From Acidisarcina polymorpha (GTDB lineage Bacteria; Acidobacteriota; Terriglobia; Terriglobales; Acidobacteriaceae), in assembly GCF_003330725.1 (NCBI RefSeq), contig NZ_CP030840.1:4464001-4528000 (forward strand): 64,000 nt of DNA. The letters run 5' to 3'. This document shows positions 1 through 9,699 of this stretch, one piece after another. The translations under genes were made by a program, and so were the position numbers. The stretch's first letter is position 1; the number at the start of each line of letters is the position of its first letter. The notes beneath the pieces were generated by a model. It ran no database searches. It was not told the DNA's origin and saw only the letters and a program-made list of their open reading frames with translations.

Positions 1-1191
1 GCCCCAATGCATGTTGACGAGCTGCTCCTCCTGATAGAGCTCGAGCCCGAACTTGTCCTCAGAGATAGAGGAGGGAATCATCAACTGCAGATTTTCGGCA
101 AGATCCGTTCCTAGCAAAGGAGTGGAGTGTTGGCTGGCATCCAGCAGGTCGGCAAAGTAGCCTAAATCGAAGCTGCGAATTGCCGCGTTTTCTCCTAAAA
201 GCTGGATGACTTGGGCGGGAGTGTGACTATGCATCGTCTCGACCGCCATGCTGATCCGTGCGCCCAATGGAACATCCGCTTTATGTCCGTAGCCCGCAAC
301 CCGCAGGTAGAGGAATGTGACTGCCGCGGCGAAGATCACAACCGCGGCTGCAACGCCAACGAGGACCTTCTGGAGCAGAGACAGGTGACTCCGAAAACGG
401 CCGAGTTGAGAGGCCAGCAACGCCAGCAGAACCGCATAGGTGAGGTTTCTTCGCCCCAGTGGAACGATTGCCAGAAACTGAACGATCGCACAAAGTCCCA
501 CCAGGAAGCGGGTGGCGCCCTTAGTGTTCAGAGCTGCGCAGACAGAATAGGCAAAAGCGGGTGCGGACCACCAGATGATCAAGGAAGCCATCGGGCTTAT
601 ACGGCCGCTTTCGTCGTGAGCGATGCCCATGAAACCAAGACGGCCGGTGGCAAATGCGAACAGGAGAAGAGCGGTGCTCACCAGCACGAGCACGATCGAG
701 CGCGGCTGGAAGTTAATGTGAAAATCCCGACCAAAAATAGGCCGCTCGTACATCTCGCCTACAGCGAAGAGCAGGGCACAACTAATCATCACCGCGGCAG
801 TGCCGCGGGCGAGGCTGTCGACGTCGCGAGCGAAATACTCGGCAATAGTAAGTCCGCCCCTAGGTATCGAGAACCAGCTGTTGAAGGCGCCAAGGTTATA
901 GCCGAACAACAAGCTCGTGCCCAGAATAGTCGACAGGCGGAGCGGCGTCCCGCGAAACAGGATATCGAACAGCACGTAAAGACTGGCGAAGCCACCCAAT
1001 GCAGAGCCAAGAACGAAGGTGATATTCGAGGCGAAAAGCCAGGTCACCAGCCCGAAAAGAAGCAATATCAGCGGCAAATACAGCAGGTAAATCGGGCTCT
1101 GTCCAGCCAGATCTGAGCCGAATGGCCGTGCTTGCTCGGCGAAGACGGCGTTCAGGTTCCGCGATGCAGGACTGAATTCAAGTTTCGACAC
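1..1191 (-). CDS. Multispanning membrane protein, probable exopolysaccharide polymerase (Wzy-like), 3' end outside window
   Basis: Reading the minus strand from a GTG at 1191 gives an uninterrupted frame of 397 codons to the window edge. The product has a short polar start and then about nine hydrophobic stretches (for example around residues 34-55, 58-75 and 185-200) separated by short loops, with a longer hydrophilic segment near the visible end. A purine-rich stretch (GGAGAAAGG, 1210-1218) precedes the GTG, which lies 8 bases after the stop of the upstream glycosyltransferase, so the genes are probably co-transcribed. Topology and position at the end of a wzc-wza-glycosyltransferase operon suggest a repeat-unit polymerase or ligase of the exopolysaccharide; I see no sequence motif that proves it. 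The ORF on the other strand (211-1116) has the composition of an antisense shadow. Confidence 0.75.
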   Translation of the reverse strand, partial: MSKLEFSPASRNLNAVFAEQARPFGSDLAGQSPIYLLYLPLILLLFGLVTWLFASNITFVLGSALGGFASLYVLFDILFRGTPLRLSTILGTSLLFGYNLGAFNSWFSIPRGGLTIAEYFARDVDSLARGTAAVMISCALLFAVGEMYERPIFGRDFHINFQPRSIVLVLVSTALLLFAFATGRLGFMGIAHDESGRISPMASLIIWWSAPAFAYSVCAALNTKGATRFLVGLCAIVQFLAIVPLGRRNLTYAVLLALLASQLGRFRSHLSLLQKVLVGVAAAVVIFAAAVTFLYLRVAGYGHKADVPLGARISMAVETMHSHTPAQVIQLLGENAAIRSFDLGYFADLLDASQHSTPLLGTDLAENLQLMIPSSISEDKFGLELYQEEQLVNMHWG

Positions 1192-1199
1192 GGCGTTGA

Positions 1200-2282
1200 C
1201 TATCCGGCCCTTTCTCCGTCAGTTGGCACGAAAGTTGAGAGGAGTTGGTTAGAAGTCGCAGCACTCGCTTGTGCGGCTTCGTCAAGAATAGCCTGAACGA
1301 CTAACATGTTCTGCCACGGATTCTGCAGGTAGCGCTGGTGGCCGGCCGCCGCGATCGCCTGGCGCCGAGACTCATCGGCTAGCAGCGCGAAGCACTTCTC
1401 GGCACACTCTTCGGGGCTGCTCCAGAAGACCGCTTCTTCATCTTCCCGATATAGAGCCGAGTGCTCACTGGTTTGTTGCGCGCACAAGAGGCTACCCAGT
1501 GAAGGGATTTCCATACTGCGGGTTGTGTGCAGGTCCCTGTTTCCTTTAGAGAGAAGTCCAAGACAGACTTTTGCGGCGATGATCGCCATCGCATACCGGT
1601 CATCGGCGCTGGCGGCGGCGGCGCGCCAATGCGGCTTGAGCAGCGCCCACTCGCGCAGCCGTCGATAGCGATTGCCGTAGATCGTCAGCGGAACTCCTAG
1701 TTCAACCAGGCGAGCAAGGAAGGGTCCTCGCTCCGGGAAAGCGGTTCCGACAAAAAGGACCTCGGACCGCCATTCCCGGTACTGAAGCTCGGTCAGTTGG
1801 CGGGGAGCATGTGCAACTTCGTCGGCGGACATGTAGACGCGCATCACTCTTTTCGCGCCGCGTTGTTTGGCTTCACCGACATTGGCAGGACGTACGACCA
1901 CGAGCAGATCGTAAAGAGGCAGCGCTTTGAAGAATTCACGCCAGAGCATGACGTCGCGCCCACCGAAGGGATCGTCGATGTTGTAGCAAAGGACAAATGG
2001 GATGCGAGCTTTCAAGTCGCGAACCAGTCCCGCACTGACTAGTTCCCCATGGTCGATCCAGGCGAGGTCGAAGGTGGCGTCGCCGATTGCCCGGATCGCG
2101 CGGCGTCGAATAACCTCTACCATGCCGAAGCCGCCGGTGAGCCATCTCCACCGGATAGTTACCCAGTTTGCAGGAATGATGTTGTGCGCATCGATAAGTG
2201 TCACTTGATGGCCGAGCCGCCGGAGGGCTGCCATCCGATGCCCGGAGGTCCCATGCGGACGGCCGAAGTAGAGGATCCTCAT
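1200..2282 (-). CDS. Glycosyltransferase, CgeB-like family
   Basis: A 360-residue cytoplasmic protein without membrane segments. It starts MRILYFG like Rossmann-fold glycosyltransferases, and its C-terminal half carries the CgeB-type signature (SKGNRDLHTTRSMEIPS, then LCAQ and an acidic loop EDEEAVFW), the pattern used by this family for nucleotide-sugar binding. Expected role: transfer of a sugar onto the growing exopolysaccharide repeat unit; donor and acceptor cannot be read from sequence. Its ATG overlaps the TGA of the upstream GT4 gene by four bases (ATGA at 2279-2282), implying translational coupling. Confidence 0.82.
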   Translation of the reverse strand: MRILYFGRPHGTSGHRMAALRRLGHQVTLIDAHNIIPANWVTIRWRWLTGGFGMVEVIRRRAIRAIGDATFDLAWIDHGELVSAGLVRDLKARIPFVLCYNIDDPFGGRDVMLWREFFKALPLYDLLVVVRPANVGEAKQRGAKRVMRVYMSADEVAHAPRQLTELQYREWRSEVLFVGTAFPERGPFLARLVELGVPLTIYGNRYRRLREWALLKPHWRAAAASADDRYAMAIIAAKVCLGLLSKGNRDLHTTRSMEIPSLGSLLCAQQTSEHSALYREDEEAVFWSSPEECAEKCFALLADESRRQAIAAAGHQRYLQNPWQNMLVVQAILDEAAQASAATSNQLLSTFVPTDGERAG

Positions 2283-3532
2283 GAGGAAACCTCATTCCCG
2301 GGTACCGGGGCCGCTCGCAAAGATTTCGTGACGTTCCGGGTCTTCATCATTGCTTGCAAGGCCTGACGCAAACCTGTGATGTCTTGTTCGAAACTGTAGT
2401 TCTGAATGAAACGAAGACTCTCCCGGCCCATACTCGTCAAGCCTTCTCCCGCCTCCAGGGCACGGCTTAATACCGTTGCAAGCGCGTCTACATTGAGCGC
2501 TTCGAAGACGTAGCCATTCAGACCGTCGCAGACCAGATCGGGTTGGCAGCCGACTTGATCGGAGACGATAACCGCGCGACCTGCGTTCATCACTTCGTTG
2601 ATCACAAGACCCCAGGGCTCGTGGATCGACGGCAGCACGAAGACATCGCAGAGATCGTAAAAGCGCGGTAGTTCCCCTTGATTCCGGAAGCCGAGCATGC
2701 GGATGTCACGATTGCCGGCAACACGCTGTTCTATCTCCGCGCGCTGCTCTCCGTCTCCGATGATGACTAAGTACGGAGGTCGAGAGAAGGAGGCGGAATT
2801 TGTCACCCGCAGGAAGGCTTCCACCAGATCGATACAGCGTTTCCGCTCCTGCAGTTTGGAGGCAAAGAGAACAACAGGGCGGCCGGATTCGAGTCCCAGT
2901 TCCGAGCGTAGTTGCTCTCGATGAAGGGAGGCCTTTTGTGCTTGGCAGCGAAAGAACTCGTTGTCGACCGCGTACGGCATATCAAAAATCGGTAGGTCTT
3001 TTCCGGCGTAATGCTCCCAATATTTCCGATTCAACTTGCCGATCGCTAGAACTCCCCAGATCATGCGGGCGAGCACCTGCAGGAAGGTCGACTTAATGCG
3101 CGATCTCATGGCCGACCGAGGTCGATCCTGAAGGTGCGATTCGGCGCGGATTAGCACCGGTACCCCGACTTGGCGGCACGCTACTAAAGCCTGGATGGCA
3201 TCGAATGTGTGATAGCCGTGAATCCAGGCAGCATCGAAGCCACCATGTTTGAGCCGGCGCGCGATGCCGGAGCTAATCTGGTGGTCGGGGTGGGCGTTCT
3301 TGAACAGGCGCTTCGGTAGGAACTCATGGCGATAGCCGCCCAGGAGCGGAATGTCCCACTCGACATTCACCAGAAAGCCTTCGTCGACGTAACCGCGAAC
3401 GGAAAAGTCGGCGGTAAAGAAAACAGTCAAGTCGATGTCGGGTTGGGCGGCGATATGCCGCAACAGCGGCGCCTGGTATTGGATCGGGTGAGAGACGAAG
3501 TAGGCCAAGCGGATTTTGCGGCCGTCATCCAT
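2279..3532 (-). CDS. Glycosyltransferase family 4 protein
   Basis: A 417-residue GT-B fold enzyme. The N-terminal acceptor domain begins IRLAYFVSHPIQYQAPLLR, a common start for family 4 enzymes of exopolysaccharide loci. The C-terminal donor domain shows VVLFASKLQERKR, then the loop DVFVLPSIHEPWGLVINEVMNAGRAVIVSD, whose E-x7-E-type arrangement binds the nucleotide sugar. The frame is open upstream to 3601, but I chose ATG 3532 because GAGGAAAG stands about 9 bases before it and the extra 23 residues look non-coding. It ends in a four-base overlap with the next glycosyltransferase, so the two probably add consecutive sugars. The sugar specificity is not deducible. Confidence 0.88.
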   Translation of the reverse strand: MDDGRKIRLAYFVSHPIQYQAPLLRHIAAQPDIDLTVFFTADFSVRGYVDEGFLVNVEWDIPLLGGYRHEFLPKRLFKNAHPDHQISSGIARRLKHGGFDAAWIHGYHTFDAIQALVACRQVGVPVLIRAESHLQDRPRSAMRSRIKSTFLQVLARMIWGVLAIGKLNRKYWEHYAGKDLPIFDMPYAVDNEFFRCQAQKASLHREQLRSELGLESGRPVVLFASKLQERKRCIDLVEAFLRVTNSASFSRPPYLVIIGDGEQRAEIEQRVAGNRDIRMLGFRNQGELPRFYDLCDVFVLPSIHEPWGLVINEVMNAGRAVIVSDQVGCQPDLVCDGLNGYVFEALNVDALATVLSRALEAGEGLTSMGRESLRFIQNYSFEQDITGLRQALQAMMKTRNVTKSLRAAPVPGNEVSS

Positions 3533-3597
3533 ATCTATGGCTTTCCTCAAACGCTGATTCCGGAGATGGCCAGAGCTGTAATATTCGCCAACTCGGA

Positions 3598-4599
3598 TCA
3601 ATTCCTGTAGATAATCAATCCGCTCGTGATCGCAATGGCCGCCTCGATTCCACGATATCCGAAGGTCTTGAACTGACTCGACGGCACCCAGATGATGTCA
3701 CCATCGTTGAGCTTCAGATCCGCCTGTTCCCCTTTGAGGAGCTTGGCCAGGTCGAGCATATATTCCTCTCGGCCGCCCGCCACTTTGCGGATAAGCCGGG
3801 TCTTGCTAAGCGAGGCAGTCCGGTTCGGACCACCGGCCAGCGCTAACGCCTGTGCGGTCGATAGCCGTTCGTTGTTATCAACGAGAAAACCACCGGGTTT
3901 GCCGACATCGCCCACAATGTAGACGACCCCCGCCTTACCAACCACGATAGTATCTCCAGGCAGAATTTGGGGATTCTCTTGAGCGTTCAGATTGGCGGCC
4001 GTGCCTTGCAGCGGAACCAGAACCGGATGGGTTGGATCATCGCGATGGATTATTGAGACGGTCTTGCCCGCAGTAGGCGAGATGCCGCCGGCGATAGCCA
4101 ACATATCCAACAGCCGGCGCTTTCCCAGGGTGGGGTAGATCCCGGGCTGCCGAATTTCGCCCGAGATCGTCGCGCCCTGCGAAGCATACTCCACAATGAA
4201 CACCGTCACATGTGGCTCGAGAAGCAGGTGTTGTTTGCGGAACTGCTGCTCTAAATAGCGCGCTGCTTGATCGGCATTCAGGCCGTTTAGATCGACACGT
4301 CCGATGACCGGCATATTGGCGGAACCATCCTGGGCGACGCGGACGTGGCTCGAGAGCTCCGGGGTGTCGAAGACCACGACGTCGAGCAGGTCGCCCGGTC
4401 CGATGTTGATGGCGGCCGGCTGGGGATTCGATGGTTGGGCGTCGGGGACATTCGGGGGTGTACTAGTTTCCTGTCCCTGCGCAGATGCGAGGAGCAAGCA
4501 GGCAGCGCATGAGATTGCAGCTGCCGTGGGATAGGGGAGCAGCCAGCTGCACTCAGACCGGAATGGCGAGCGCATACGCAAGAGCTTACTTTTCCGCAT
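3598..4599 (-). CDS. Polysaccharide export protein (Wza/SLBB type)
   Basis: A periplasmic or outer-membrane export protein. After a signal-like hydrophobic segment (about residues 15-40) comes the Poly_export domain (INIGPGDLLDVVVFDTPEL...VRVAQDGSANMPVIG...), followed by two SLBB-like beta-grasp repeats (ISGEIRQPGIYPTLG and VYIVGDVGKPGGFLVD). These line the channel through which the polymer leaves the cell. The start is uncertain: the frame opens at 4695 inside the upstream kinase gene. I prefer ATG 4599 (GGGGAAACGG just upstream), overlapping the kinase stop by 14 bases; ATG 4575 is the alternative and gives a cleaner signal peptide. No lipobox cysteine is obvious, unlike E. coli Wza. Confidence 0.87.
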   Translation of the reverse strand: MRKSKLLRMRSPFRSECSWLLPYPTAAAISCAACLLLASAQGQETSTPPNVPDAQPSNPQPAAINIGPGDLLDVVVFDTPELSSHVRVAQDGSANMPVIGRVDLNGLNADQAARYLEQQFRKQHLLLEPHVTVFIVEYASQGATISGEIRQPGIYPTLGKRRLLDMLAIAGGISPTAGKTVSIIHRDDPTHPVLVPLQGTAANLNAQENPQILPGDTIVVGKAGVVYIVGDVGKPGGFLVDNNERLSTAQALALAGGPNRTASLSKTRLIRKVAGGREEYMLDLAKLLKGEQADLKLNDGDIIWVPSSQFKTFGYRGIEAAIAITSGLIIYRN

Positions 4600-6847
4600 C
4601 CGTTTCCCCATAACCGCCCCCGTAGTTGGTGGCGTAATCGTATCCGTACTGCTTGGAATAGGTGTAATAATTTTCCAGGCGAAGGTCGACGTCATTCACC
4701 ACAATGCCTGTCACCCTGGCTCTAGCCCGGCGCAGCAGTGACCGTACGCGAAGCAGCGCCTTCTTCCGGGTGATCGCGGCACGGACAACGATGATGGTGG
4801 AATCCGCCCCCGGCGCTAGACTCAGGGAGTCCGCTACCGGAAGCACTGGCGCCGAATCGAGGATGACGTGATCGTATTCCGTCTTCCAGCCCTCCATCAG
4901 GGATTCCATGTGGCGGGAGGCGAGGATTTCTCCGGGATTGGGCGCAATCGGCCCACGAGTCAGGACAAAAAGGTTTGGTAAATCGTCGATAGGCGATTGG
5001 TACGCGCTCGAGCCCGATTCGCGCACGAGCAAAGTCGAGAGCCCTTCGCGATTGGGTAGCCGGAACTTGAGATGCAGGGTCCCCCGTCGAAGGTCGGTGT
5101 CTACCAACAGGACGCGTGCATCGCGCCGGGCGAAAGAGATAGCGAGATTCGCGGCGATTGTCGACTTCCCTTCAGCCTCAAGACTGCTGGTGATCAAGAT
5201 CAACCGCGCTTCGTTGTCGGCCGAGGAAAGCAGGATCGACGAGCGCAAGGTACGAAATGCCTCGGCGCCGACCGTCTGCGGTGTCAGGTAAGAGACCAGA
5301 TCGGAGGGGAATTGCGAGTCGGCCGGTGTGATTGGCTTGGCCTGCTGACCATAGGTCGACCTCGCCTCCTTGGCGGCGGTGGTGAAACGCGGAACAACTG
5401 CTAGCGAGGGAAGGCTCGAGATGGCTTCAGCATCTTCGGAGGTGCGGATCGTGTCGTCCAGGGTTTCGAGGAAGAGCGCGGCAGCGATGCCGATGAACAA
5501 ACCGATCAGCGCGCCGAAGCCATAGTTGGTCCGCTTTTTCGGCGCCACTGCAAACGCCGGAACTTCAGCCTTGTCCACGAGGTTCACGTTGTTGGAATTC
5601 AGCCCGGCGGTGACACTGGCCTCCTTCAACTTCATTTGCAATGCATCGTAGAGATCGGTCGTCGACTGGGCTTCGTGCTTAAGGATCTCGAAATCGGCCG
5701 AGGAGTCGCTCACCCGGAAGGCTTCCTGCTTGACCTGCTCAAGCCGTCCTTTGAGAAGCGCCTCGGTATTGACGGCCGCGTTGTATTCTTCCTCGAAGCG
5801 CTTCAAGAGATTACTGATCTCCGCGTCAATGTCCGTCTGGACGGCGGTCAACTGCTTCTCGACCTCTCGAACGCGCGGGTAATCGAAACCATATTTCGAT
5901 TTCAGCTCGGCGGATTGCACGAGCAACTCGGCCTGTTGAGTTCTCAAGCTGACCAGAGTCGTCGTCGGCGCAACCGAGACCAGCAGCTCCGGATTTCTGG
6001 TTTCGGCCAGGTGGTACCGGGCCTCCTTAACGATGCGATCTGCCTCTGCTTGTATCAACTGCTCGTTGACCAGACGAAGGCTATCGCTTACCAAGTTGCC
6101 GCCTTCAGCGTCCATCCCGATCAAGTTGTTAGCTCGCTGGAATTGGGCTATTTTGCGCTGTGCGTCGGCGGCATGCGCCTTCAGTTCAGTGAGTTGGCCG
6201 GATAGCCAATTGGAAATGCGCAATGTTCCTTCATAGCGGGAGCGCAGGTCGAGCTCCAAATATTGGTCGACGACTGCCTGGGCAATCCGGCTGGCTTGAT
6301 TGGGATCGGGGTCGCGATAGTGGATCTCGACAAGGTCGGTATTGGGAATTACCACAACCTGCAGATTGCTTCTGAGCAGCCGAATGAGAGGGATCCGCTG
6401 GGCAGGAGTCAGAGGCTTGCCTAAAACGTAGGGCTGTTTCTCAAATACCTTGGAGAACGGTTTTTTTGCGAAAAGATTTTCAGATTCTATGACTGCGAAG
6501 ATGACCGAATCGCTCTGGAGGATACGGGCCTCAGTCAACAGCCGCGTTGATTCATCATTCCCTCCAGCCTTGCTGTTGAGCAGATCGGAGATTCCAAGAT
6601 TGGTGGATCGATCCGGATTAATGTCGATTCGCGCAGTTGACTCGAAGACGGGGGTCGTGAAGAAGGTGATCACCGCACCAAGAATCAGACCAGTAGCGAG
6701 GCAAGCCAGGATAATGAACTGACGCTTAATGAGGATTTTGCGGAAGTCCGCGGGGGTCAGGATAAAATCCTGCCGGTCGGAGCCCGCCGGCTTACCTGCC
6801 ACCGAGGTGCCTTGTTGCCGTTCGGATGCTGGATCCGGCCCTTGCAT
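4586..6847 (-). CDS. Polysaccharide co-polymerase / tyrosine autokinase (Wzc-like BY-kinase)
   Basis: A 753-residue inner-membrane protein. Order: cytoplasmic tail, membrane helix 1 (about residues 43-65), Wzz periplasmic domain with coiled coils, a PxxP-containing second helix (about 440-462), then a cytoplasmic BY-kinase domain. The kinase shows Walker A SSLEAEGKST (about 550-560), Walker A' VLLVDTDLRRG and Walker B HVILDSAP. The last 30 residues hold eight tyrosines (ENYYTYSKQYGYDYATNY...), the autophosphorylation cluster that controls chain length and export in this family. It is the first gene of the exopolysaccharide operon, with AGGAG close before its ATG. Fused co-polymerase and kinase is the Gram-negative arrangement. 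Confidence 0.93.
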   Translation of the reverse strand: MQGPDPASERQQGTSVAGKPAGSDRQDFILTPADFRKILIKRQFIILACLATGLILGAVITFFTTPVFESTARIDINPDRSTNLGISDLLNSKAGGNDESTRLLTEARILQSDSVIFAVIESENLFAKKPFSKVFEKQPYVLGKPLTPAQRIPLIRLLRSNLQVVVIPNTDLVEIHYRDPDPNQASRIAQAVVDQYLELDLRSRYEGTLRISNWLSGQLTELKAHAADAQRKIAQFQRANNLIGMDAEGGNLVSDSLRLVNEQLIQAEADRIVKEARYHLAETRNPELLVSVAPTTTLVSLRTQQAELLVQSAELKSKYGFDYPRVREVEKQLTAVQTDIDAEISNLLKRFEEEYNAAVNTEALLKGRLEQVKQEAFRVSDSSADFEILKHEAQSTTDLYDALQMKLKEASVTAGLNSNNVNLVDKAEVPAFAVAPKKRTNYGFGALIGLFIGIAAALFLETLDDTIRTSEDAEAISSLPSLAVVPRFTTAAKEARSTYGQQAKPITPADSQFPSDLVSYLTPQTVGAEAFRTLRSSILLSSADNEARLILITSSLEAEGKSTIAANLAISFARRDARVLLVDTDLRRGTLHLKFRLPNREGLSTLLVRESGSSAYQSPIDDLPNLFVLTRGPIAPNPGEILASRHMESLMEGWKTEYDHVILDSAPVLPVADSLSLAPGADSTIIVVRAAITRKKALLRVRSLLRRARARVTGIVVNDVDLRLENYYTYSKQYGYDYATNYGGGYGETDAEK

Positions 6848-7214
6848 CCTCAGGCTCCTTCAACAGTTGTCATGTAGGTTGCAGACGCTCTCCGGTCTGA
6901 TGAGATTACCAAAGCTTGCGTCTCGTGCGTGATGCTTAGGGAGAATGCTGCCCGCTTACGGCGCGCCCAGAGCCTATTTTGTACTCGCGTTGCGAGTCCT
7001 ACCCGAGGCTACCACAACAAAAGCGGCTAGCCGGTGGAGTTGCCTGACGCCGGCAAAATTCCTGGGACGAACGTCGTGTCAGAGAAACCTTCGTTCTGGC
7101 TATTGTAGATACTCAATTCCGATGTACGATTGATTTGGTCGCATTTGAGATAAACTAGCGGAAGGCAGCCAATTTGGGCTGGCCACTGCGTTTGACGCCG
7201 AGGCAGGCAAGTTG
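6848..7214. other. Divergent intergenic region between the exopolysaccharide operon and feoA
   Basis: This 367-base gap must contain the promoters of the two divergent units. I see no convincing ORF, no GATAAT-type Fur box and no strong inverted repeat. A weak promoter-like pair, TTGATT (7130-7135) and TAAACT (7151-7156), stands before feoA but with a 15-base spacer, too short to be trusted. Confidence 0.4.
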
Positions 7215-7463
7215 ATGGCATTGAGCCAACTGGAGATTGGTAAGGTAGGGGTGGTTTCTACGTTAGATCTGCCGGACGATGTGCAGCACCACTTGATGCA
7301 CATGGGGTTCGTTCCCGAGGCCCGGGTAATTGCATTGCGTCGAGCACCGGCTGGAGATCCTACCGTTTACGCAATCGATGGACTGGAGATTGCTCTTCGT
7401 CGAGATACGGCGTGTTCGATTCACATTCGCCGGGCTAGTGACGATCTAGAAGGACAGCCATGA
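7215..7463 (+). CDS. feoA: Ferrous iron transport protein A
   Basis: An 82-residue SH3-like cytosolic protein. It matches FeoA in size and pattern: LSQLEIGKVGVV near the start, then HHLMHMGFVPEARVIALRRAPAGDP, and the closing strand DGLEIALRRDTACSIHI. FeoA binds FeoB and supports its ferrous iron uptake. A TTG three bases upstream is in frame, but ATG 7215 is the natural start. Its TGA overlaps the feoB ATG by four bases (7460-7463), so the pair is translationally coupled. Confidence 0.9.
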   Translation: MALSQLEIGKVGVVSTLDLPDDVQHHLMHMGFVPEARVIALRRAPAGDPTVYAIDGLEIALRRDTACSIHIRRASDDLEGQP

Positions 7464-9349
7464 GTTGCTGCACACCAGTCAGTATCGAGATACCTCCCAC
7501 CCCGAGGGTGCCCGGGAAGATACGCACCATCGCGCTCGTAGGACCGCCGAACTCCGGCAAGTCGACCTTATTCAATCGGCTCACGGGTTTGCGCCAGAAG
7601 GTCGCCAACTATCCCGGGGTGACCGTCGAGCAGCGGGTCGGCAAGCTGGCCGGGATCGGTCGCAGCGATTTGATCCTGATCGACCTCCCCGGAATCTACA
7701 GCCTCAGCTCCTATTCGGAAGATGCGCGCGTTGCCGTTGAAGTGCTGCACGGCACTATGCCCGGCTCCCCCGCACCCGATGCCGTGTTGCTGGTTCTGGA
7801 CTCCATGCATCTGAGCCGACAACTCATGCTCGCTGGACCAGTGCTCGCGCTCGGACTGCCGACCCTGATCCTGCTCAACATGACCGATGTCATGGAAGCC
7901 CGCAACGGCGAAGTAGACTCACTCGCCCTGGCACAGGAACTCGGTGCGCCCGTGGCCAAGATCAGCGCCACCAAGGGCACCGGCCTCGATGCCATCGGAA
8001 TATTCCTGGCCCGCAAGAACGCGGAAATCCAGCGTCCGCTCGAGCTGCCGATCATGGGGAATGCCGCCTCCTACCGGCAGTGGGCGACCGGCGTCAGTAC
8101 GCGCACGAAATACAAGGCGCCGCTCTCGTCAGAGACAACCCGCAAACTCGACCGCGTTCTGCTACATCGAATCTGGGGACCGCTGCTTTTCCTGGCGGTG
8201 GTCATCACCCTTTTCCAGGCAGTGTTCACCCTTGGCCAGCCGTTGAGCGACGGTTTCCAAGCGATTCTGGATCAAGTTGGCGTTCGCGTCGGCGGCTTGC
8301 TTCCCCCGGGGTGGATCCAGTCGCTGGTGGTCGATGGCGCCTGGAAAGGCGTCTCGTCCATTCTCGTTTTTCTGCCGCAGATTTTATTGCTCTTTCTTTT
8401 TATCGGAGTGCTGGAAGACTCGGGCTACCTGGCCCGGGCTGCCTTGATCGCCGACCGCGTGATGCGGTCCATCGGGTTAAATGGCAAGGCTTTCATCCCG
8501 CTGCTTTCGGCTTATGCTTGCGCCGTGCCGGCAATTATGTCCACCCGCACCATCGAGAACAAGCGCGACCGGATCGCCACCATCTTGGTAACGCCGTTCA
8601 TGACCTGCTCGGCCCGTATCCCCATCTATCTATTGATGATTGCGGCCTTTATTCCCAATCGTCCGCTCCTTGGGGAATTTTTCGGGATGCGTGCAGCAGT
8701 GATGCTTGGGCTCTATCTGCTCGGTTTCGTCGCTGCGCTGGCGACCGCCCGGCTGCTCAAATCTTCTATCCTGAAGGCTTCTTCTGCGCCATTCATTCTG
8801 GAGCTGCCCCAGTATCGGCTCCCAACCCTGCGTTCGTTGGGGTTGAGACTCTTTGATCGGGCCAAGGTCTTTGTCAAGCAAGCCGGGACGGTGATCCTGG
8901 CGGTGACGCTGGTGTTATGGCTGCTCAGCCACATCCCCGCCCACGGCGGTTCGTTTCCGCAACTCGCGAACAGCTTCATTGGAAAACTGGGACTCTTCAT
9001 CGAGCCGGTCATTCGGCCGCTCGGCTTCAATTGGAAGATCGGCATCGGCTTATTGACCTCCGTTTTGGCCAGGGAGGTCATTGTCGGTACGCTGGGTACG
9101 CTCTACGGAGCCGATCCGGCCACCCAGAGCATGACCCTGCAATCGGCCCTCAGGCACGATATGCATCTAGGCGGAGCGATCGCCCTGGTGGTTTATTTTG
9201 CCCTTGCCATGCAATGTACATCCACACTCGCCGTCGTCAAGCGAGAGACCAACAGCTGGAAGTGGCCAGCGGTACAATTTGTATATATGACCGCGCTGGC
9301 CTATGTGGCGGCCCTGGCGACGAATCAGATCATTTCGCGCTTTTTCTAA
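7460..9349 (+). CDS. feoB: Ferrous iron transporter B
   Basis: A 629-residue inner-membrane Fe(II) transporter. The N-terminal G domain is complete: G1 GPPNSGKST (28-36), G2 NYPGVTVEQ, G3 DLPG, G4 NMTD and G5 SATKG. A short helical spacer follows, then two Gate domains with about eight membrane helices, including the conserved cysteine in FMTCSARIPIY and a second gate around LLTSVLAREVIVGTLGTLYG. It is shorter than E. coli FeoB (about 770 residues), mostly through a shorter region after the G domain and the lack of a long C-terminal tail. No feoC is seen downstream. Confidence 0.96.
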   Translation: MSCCTPVSIEIPPTPRVPGKIRTIALVGPPNSGKSTLFNRLTGLRQKVANYPGVTVEQRVGKLAGIGRSDLILIDLPGIYSLSSYSEDARVAVEVLHGTMPGSPAPDAVLLVLDSMHLSRQLMLAGPVLALGLPTLILLNMTDVMEARNGEVDSLALAQELGAPVAKISATKGTGLDAIGIFLARKNAEIQRPLELPIMGNAASYRQWATGVSTRTKYKAPLSSETTRKLDRVLLHRIWGPLLFLAVVITLFQAVFTLGQPLSDGFQAILDQVGVRVGGLLPPGWIQSLVVDGAWKGVSSILVFLPQILLLFLFIGVLEDSGYLARAALIADRVMRSIGLNGKAFIPLLSAYACAVPAIMSTRTIENKRDRIATILVTPFMTCSARIPIYLLMIAAFIPNRPLLGEFFGMRAAVMLGLYLLGFVAALATARLLKSSILKASSAPFILELPQYRLPTLRSLGLRLFDRAKVFVKQAGTVILAVTLVLWLLSHIPAHGGSFPQLANSFIGKLGLFIEPVIRPLGFNWKIGIGLLTSVLAREVIVGTLGTLYGADPATQSMTLQSALRHDMHLGGAIALVVYFALAMQCTSTLAVVKRETNSWKWPAVQFVYMTALAYVAALATNQIISRFF

Positions 9350-9591
9350 GCCGAATGGGAGCCGCGCTGCTCGAGCCGGACGATTCGCTGACCATGATCG
9401 CCAAACATGTTCAGCAGGCCTATGTATTCCTCATTCATTTGTTTTCGGAGGGCGCGCTGCTCGTCCTCAATCCGCTCCATGCGGCGCTCCAATCGATCGT
9501 TGCCCCTTTGCCCGAGCAATATCCCAAGCAGCACCGTGAAGGTGGGTACGGAGAAGACTGTTAGCAGCTGCCAGACTGGAAGTCCGTTCAT
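9346..9591 (-). CDS. Small membrane-anchored coiled-coil protein, function unknown
   Basis: A predicted 81-residue protein: one hydrophobic helix near the start (WQLLTVFSVPTFTVLLGILLG) followed by a charged heptad-like helix (RLERRMERIEDEQRALRKQM). Small anchored coiled-coil proteins of this layout are frequent in acidobacterial genomes without known role. I chose ATG 9591 because the further upstream part of the frame (to 9678) looks non-coding. It converges on feoB and overlaps its stop by four bases. The ribosome site is weak, so translation is not certain. Confidence 0.5.
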   Translation of the reverse strand: MNGLPVWQLLTVFSVPTFTVLLGILLGQRGNDRLERRMERIEDEQRALRKQMNEEYIGLLNMFGDHGQRIVRLEQRGSHSA

Positions 9592-9699
9592 CTTCTTGAT
9601 GATAGACGACCTGAGGGCGACCGCCCCGAGGATTCGGAAACTTCCGCTCTTCCAGGCCCGATTTAGAACGAGAACCAAGTAAACTCAATAGAGATAAAC

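Noticed and set aside
211-1116. 301-codon plus-strand frame
   Set aside because: It is antisense to a continuous minus-strand membrane-protein frame, and its translation is a Q/R/E-rich string with no family likeness.
6848-7214. Fur box before feoAB
   Set aside because: I searched the gap for GATAATGATAATCATTATC-like sequence and found no match close enough to report.
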